From: Pseudisothecium myosuroides
Lineage: Eukaryota; Streptophyta; Bryopsida; Hypnales; Lembophyllaceae
Assembly: GCA_951799445.1 (NCBI GenBank)
Contig: OX637294.1
Coordinates: forward strand, 18,315,452-18,379,451
DNA length: 64,000 nucleotides
Direction: 5' to 3'
The position numbers and the translations under genes were made by a program. Shown in pieces: positions 60,301-64,000 of this stretch. The notes under the pieces are model-generated. The model made no database searches, was not told where the DNA came from, and was given only the letters and a program-made list of their open reading frames with translations. Numbering within the stretch: the stretch's first letter is position 1; the number at the start of each line of letters is the position of its first letter.

Positions 60301-62315
60301 CAAAATAAACTAAGTGCTTAAATGCAAATTAAAGATAGTAAGAACAATAGATTTATTCCATTTGGATTAGTTAAGCAAGAGTTATAGAGCTTCTTGTTTT
60401 GTAGACAAGTATAGAAACCTCTTGAAAAAATAACTTATTGGATTCATTTTTGAACTCAATTTTCAAAGTATAGTAGAACAATCTCACCATTGGGATTGTG
60501 TATTTCAATTTCATCTTAGAGCTACTAACTCAATATTAACAATTTAGTTTTTCTTTCTATTTCATATCTAATTCTACTTAACAACTTTTTTAAAAATGAA
60601 ATCAAGTGTGTGTTTTTCAAATTTTTTTCCGTAGACACTCAACTCAATTCTTCAACATAAAAAATTGTAGTATGTGTAGTACAAAAATTTTAAGTCAAGA
60701 AGATTCAAAATCTTTTATTCTAATCATATAAGGTGCAAAAAAAAACATTTTATTCACTTTAAACACAAATATCTTGCAATCCAATTGGATTTATTTCTGA
60801 AATTTCTTCCACAAATTCTCATACAAGTTTGGAGAATTATCCAATGAATAAATATCACTATGCAAAAAAAATCAAAGTTTTTTGCTCTTTAAAATAGAAA
60901 TGTTAATTTTGAGTGTTTATTGATGGAAAAGGGACTCAATAGGCTTTAGGGGTTAAAAAAATTTAGAAGTACCTTTGGAAGTCCTTTCTAATATCTATTT
61001 CACTAACTTTGTGTAGAAAATTCTTTCTTCTTTTCCATGGATATAGAAGGAAGCTTATTCAATTATTATTAATTTTTAATCCCTAAGAGACACTAATAAG
61101 AGAAGGAATGTAAATCTAGAGGCAAAATAAATTATGACTTGACAAAAATCCAAGCATAAAATCTACAATTTTGCAATTTCTTTTTTCTTTCCTTTTCTAT
61201 ATGAATCAGATTCATGATCTAGTACAAAAATTGTGATGCACCACATCATCATTCAAATTAATCTTAGTACCAAAGAAAAATATAGAAAATTGCGTTTTCA
61301 AAAAACTTGAATGTGCCTAATTTATTAAGTATAGTTCCTACACTAAATCCTTAACAACACTCTCCATCTACCCATTGGATGTTGACTCTTTTAGGGGTTA
61401 AATTTTTGCAAGAAACCTCTTGGACCATTTGAAATTTGAAGTCTTATTTTGAGGATGTTAATTTCAAATGCTTATGAGCTAAGCGAAGATCCATATTCAT
61501 TTTTTCTTTAGCTTTATAATCACTTCGAATTATGTAAATTGACCAATATCAAGTGAAGTAGGTTTGTTTAAAATTTGAAGTTTAGTAGAAGTCAATAAAA
61601 CTTTGACTACCTATAAATCCACAATTTTTTCCAAATATTATGTTTATTCATCTTAGATGTTTCAAATTGCATATTTCTATGTATATGATTGTTTAAAATC
61701 TAATTTAGTTCACTCCATCATTTAAAAAAACTCAAAATGAACTACAAAATAAAATTTGGGATGACATTGATTGAATTAATGAGAGAATTCAATCATTGAT
61801 TTAGTTGGATGAAATTTTATAATTTTGATTTAGTTTTGGTATGAATTGTGATATCCAAGAAGAATTTTTGTTAGGAAAATTGATATCTAAGAGGAAAAAA
61901 TTATCTTAAAAAATGAAGGCAAGTCTTGAATGTTTAAGAGTTAATCCAAAGTTCTTGGATGTCTTTTGGCAAAAAAATTGTTCAAATTTATGATTTCCTA
62001 TTGAAGGCTAAAACTTTGTGTTTTTCAATTTTTGTAATAAATCCTTTTCAAGGTAGAACCTACAAGATTTCAAACCTCAAGACTTCAACACTTTTAAAGG
62101 TGTTGAAATTGAATCTACATTTGAATATGTAAGGTTGTAACCAATGTAGTGGAAAATATTTCACTTTGTTTTTCATCCAACTTTCAAAGTTTGATAACTC
62201 ATAATCAACTTCCAAGTTCAAACCTCCATATCTCTTAAATTCTATATTCACAATATTTGAATATCTATGAGTTCCATCAATTTAGAATGGTGGGATGTAC
62301 TTCATTGACTATTAA
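57376..62315. other. AT-rich gene-free DNA
   Basis: No credible gene. It includes 59905-60010 and 60405-60960, which resemble parts of the repeats near 32.9 kb and 4.4-4.9 kb. The short open frames (for example 58014-58238 and 59198-59495) lack domains. Confidence 0.5.
60405..60960 (+). repeat. Dispersed degenerate repeat related to 4380-4940
   Basis: Shared order of blocks: 'agaacaatctcaccattgggatt', 'ttctacttaacaa', 'agacactcaactcaattct', 'gtacaaaaattttaagt' and 'atatcttgcaatc'. It ends near 'ctttaggggttaaa', similar to the end motif of the first copy. Confidence 0.6.
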
Positions 62316-62318
62316 ATA

Positions 62319-62319
62319 A

Positions 62320-62373
<54 letters not shown>
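62319..62373. repeat. (AAT)n microsatellite
   Basis: About 18 uninterrupted AAT/ATA trinucleotides. It is probably length-polymorphic. Confidence 0.95.
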
Positions 62374-62493
62374 GTTGGTCTAAATACCATCATGAATGAA
62401 TAGTATATTGGATAAAGAAAAGTTCAATTTTTTTATGCAAGGACCTTAAATGAAAACCATTATAGGGTGGACATTTTTTCTAAGGCATATATA

Positions 62494-62777
62494 CTACCTC
62501 CATTTGGAAATAGTAAATGTAGTAGAACTTCTCTAAGATGAACTTCTCTAAGGTGAACTTCTCTAAAGCAGTGCCGCCTCTCTACAGTGACGGAGTATTG
62601 ATTGCCCAATCCCGCATTGCACCCAATTCTAGACATATACATCAAAGAAGTTCTTCGAGATTCTTGAGCATGGGGATTTGAGCCTAGTCTGGGAGCTATT
62701 ACTTTAGAGAAGTTCTATTGTACATTCTTGGTGCAATCCCCACTAAGAATGAATATACTATTTCCAAACAGAGCAAG
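62494..62777. mobile_element. Stowaway-like MITE (Tc1/mariner type)
   Basis: The left end CTACCTCCATTTGGAAATAG and the right end, read inversely, CTTGCTCTGTTTGGAAATAG share most positions. A TA dinucleotide flanks both sides (62492-62493 and 62778-62779). This pattern is typical of plant Stowaway MITEs. Inside, a 15-bp unit gaacttctctaagat is repeated three times (62525-62569), and its inverse occurs near 62704. Confidence 0.7.
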
Positions 62778-62800
62778 TAACATCCAAAGGCGATAACAAT

Positions 62801-62880
62801 CAAAAGCCTTTACACACCCAAAGTTAGACAAAATATGGAAGGATGCAAGGACCTTGAGTGGCTAACTTAACTCCTAATAA
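62801..62880 (+). repeat. Direct repeat of 63797-63880
   Basis: The block from 'gcctttacac.cccaa' through 'gaaggatgc..ggaccttgagtggctaacttaac' occurs twice, about 1 kb apart, in the same orientation. The second copy continues with the CCTAAAGGACCA motif at about 63870. Confidence 0.65.
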
Positions 62881-63079
62881 TCCATGGAGGTTGTACTTTC
62901 AAAATGGGCCAAAATTGTCAAGAACTTGAGCAATTTTTTTGCTCATTTTTTGTCAAGATCTAATAGAATGTAACCACAGGATCTTGAAGTTCATATTGAA
63001 AGTGAGTACCTCAAAAACATTCAAATTATTTGACCGCACAATTTAGGAGATATTTAAATTTGAGTCATTAGAAATACAT

Positions 63080-63520
63080 AACAATGCATTTTGAAGGAAC
63101 ATATATTTGTGAGAATATTTTGAAATAATGTTTTTTTTTTGCTCAATGAAATATAAGAGAGTTGAAAATGTGCATGTAAAATTGCACAACATTCCAAAAA
63201 AATTTCAATTCATGGTGAAGCTTGCAATGCATGGTGGTCACTAAAATGAAAGTATTGTTTGTAAAAAATAAGAATATGACACTTGTCTTCTCCTTGAACT
63301 CCTTGGATCTGCCCTTTTCAAGGTGGATCTGCCCTTTTTGAGGTGGGTAAGTATCACATTGGTTGGCTGACCTCTTAGACCATGCCCAAACCAAACCCTC
63401 CCAAAATGAGTTGTAAATTATACTACACCATTTGACTTTGAAAAAATTCCACAAGCCGGAATTTAAGTTGGAATTTGATGAAACTACCGCCATTGAATTC
63501 ATAACGCAGTCTATTTTTTG
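63080..63520 (-). repeat. Uninterrupted copy of the 51050-52570 repeat
   Basis: This copy lacks the 1.09 kb segment found in the other copy. Both contain decayed minus-strand reading frames with the same N-terminal start; they look like old coding sequence but I recognise no domain. Confidence 0.6.
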
Positions 63521-64000
63521 AAAATATTTTTAATTTGAAAAAAAAAATCAAAATTTGAGAATGAACAGTTCAAAAAAGAGGGGCAACAACCTTCTATAGT
63601 TATAGGTGTTTATATAGGTACTTGTGCCTTAAACTCTTTCCATATTATAGTGTACCTATATTATAGGTACATATGTTATAAACACCTTCAAATGGTTGTA
63701 GATACACACCTACAACTAATAAGTTTAAGACTTGTAGGCTCACATCTTTGCGCTCGTGCACTAGCAGCATTGAGTAACATGTAAAGGCATAACACCCAAA
63801 GGCCTTTACATGCCCAAGGGTAGACAAAAAAATGGAAGGATGCTGGGACCTTGAGTGGCTAACTTAACCCCTAAAGGACCATCAGGCCACTAGGTGGCTT
63901 TTACAACACTGTTTTTTGCACCCTGCAAGTCTTTTAGGGTTTAACAAAAGCTTTCAAGTCTGAACAACCGAGCAACCAATAGAGGTACAAATTCTCCTCC

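Noticed and set aside
52267..63502. Pair of related minus-strand open frames (52267-52560 and 63143-63502) as a gene family
   Set aside because: They share a start but drift into different frames, and the similarity extends into non-coding flanks; they are better seen as decayed repeats.
1..64000. Intact retrotransposons or transposases
   Set aside because: No reverse transcriptase, integrase, protease or DDE-type motif was seen in any frame; only non-autonomous elements and decayed repeats are present.

Overview
The window looks like nuclear DNA of a land plant, most likely an early-diverging one such as a moss or another bryophyte. The genes have many short GT-AG introns. They include a plastid ribosomal protein with a transit peptide, a plant-style Dicer and an ALF4/glomulin homologue. 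They sit as higher-GC islands in very AT-rich, repeat-filled intergenic DNA. The lineage is an inference: I know ergothioneine synthases of the Egt1 type from fungi, algae and some early plants, but not from seed plants.

Layout. Positions 1-9.2 kb are gene-free, AT-rich DNA with one MITE (426-818), a small inverted-repeat element (2593-2745), old dispersed repeats and a cluster of three hairpins (6589-6698). Three genes follow on the plus strand: plastid ribosomal protein bS20 (9583-11089, 3 exons), the mitochondrial metalloprotease OMA1 (11952-14759, 4 exons) and a large Dicer-like gene (16945-30984, 27 exons, about 2057 aa). Two tandem arrays flank the Dicer gene: one of about 80 bp period upstream and one of 72 bp period downstream. 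An ALF4/glomulin-like gene (36281-41781, 14 exons, 651 aa) is also on the plus strand. On the minus strand, 46595-43996 encodes a three-domain Egt1-type ergothioneine synthase (3 exons, about 797 aa). From 47 to 64 kb I find no convincing gene. That stretch holds a 464-bp foldback element (52959-53422), two further MITEs (54284-54603 and 62494-62777), a GC-rich island of unknown nature (54.7-55.55 kb), a trinucleotide microsatellite and degenerate dispersed repeats, some with relatives in the first 6 kb and around 32 kb.

The genes do not form one pathway. They serve plastid translation, mitochondrial quality control, small-RNA production, SCF/auxin-type regulation and thiol antioxidant synthesis. 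The points most worth following are: (i) a complete Egt1 gene with plant introns and an unusual Asn-Gly-rich insert; (ii) a Dicer gene carrying precursor-like hairpins in its own introns, which could feed its own product; (iii) a long, repeat-expanded linker between its two dsRNA-binding domains; and (iv) one MITE-like family found in introns of three neighbouring genes. All exon boundaries were read by eye from splice motifs and reading-frame continuity; none is supported by transcript data.
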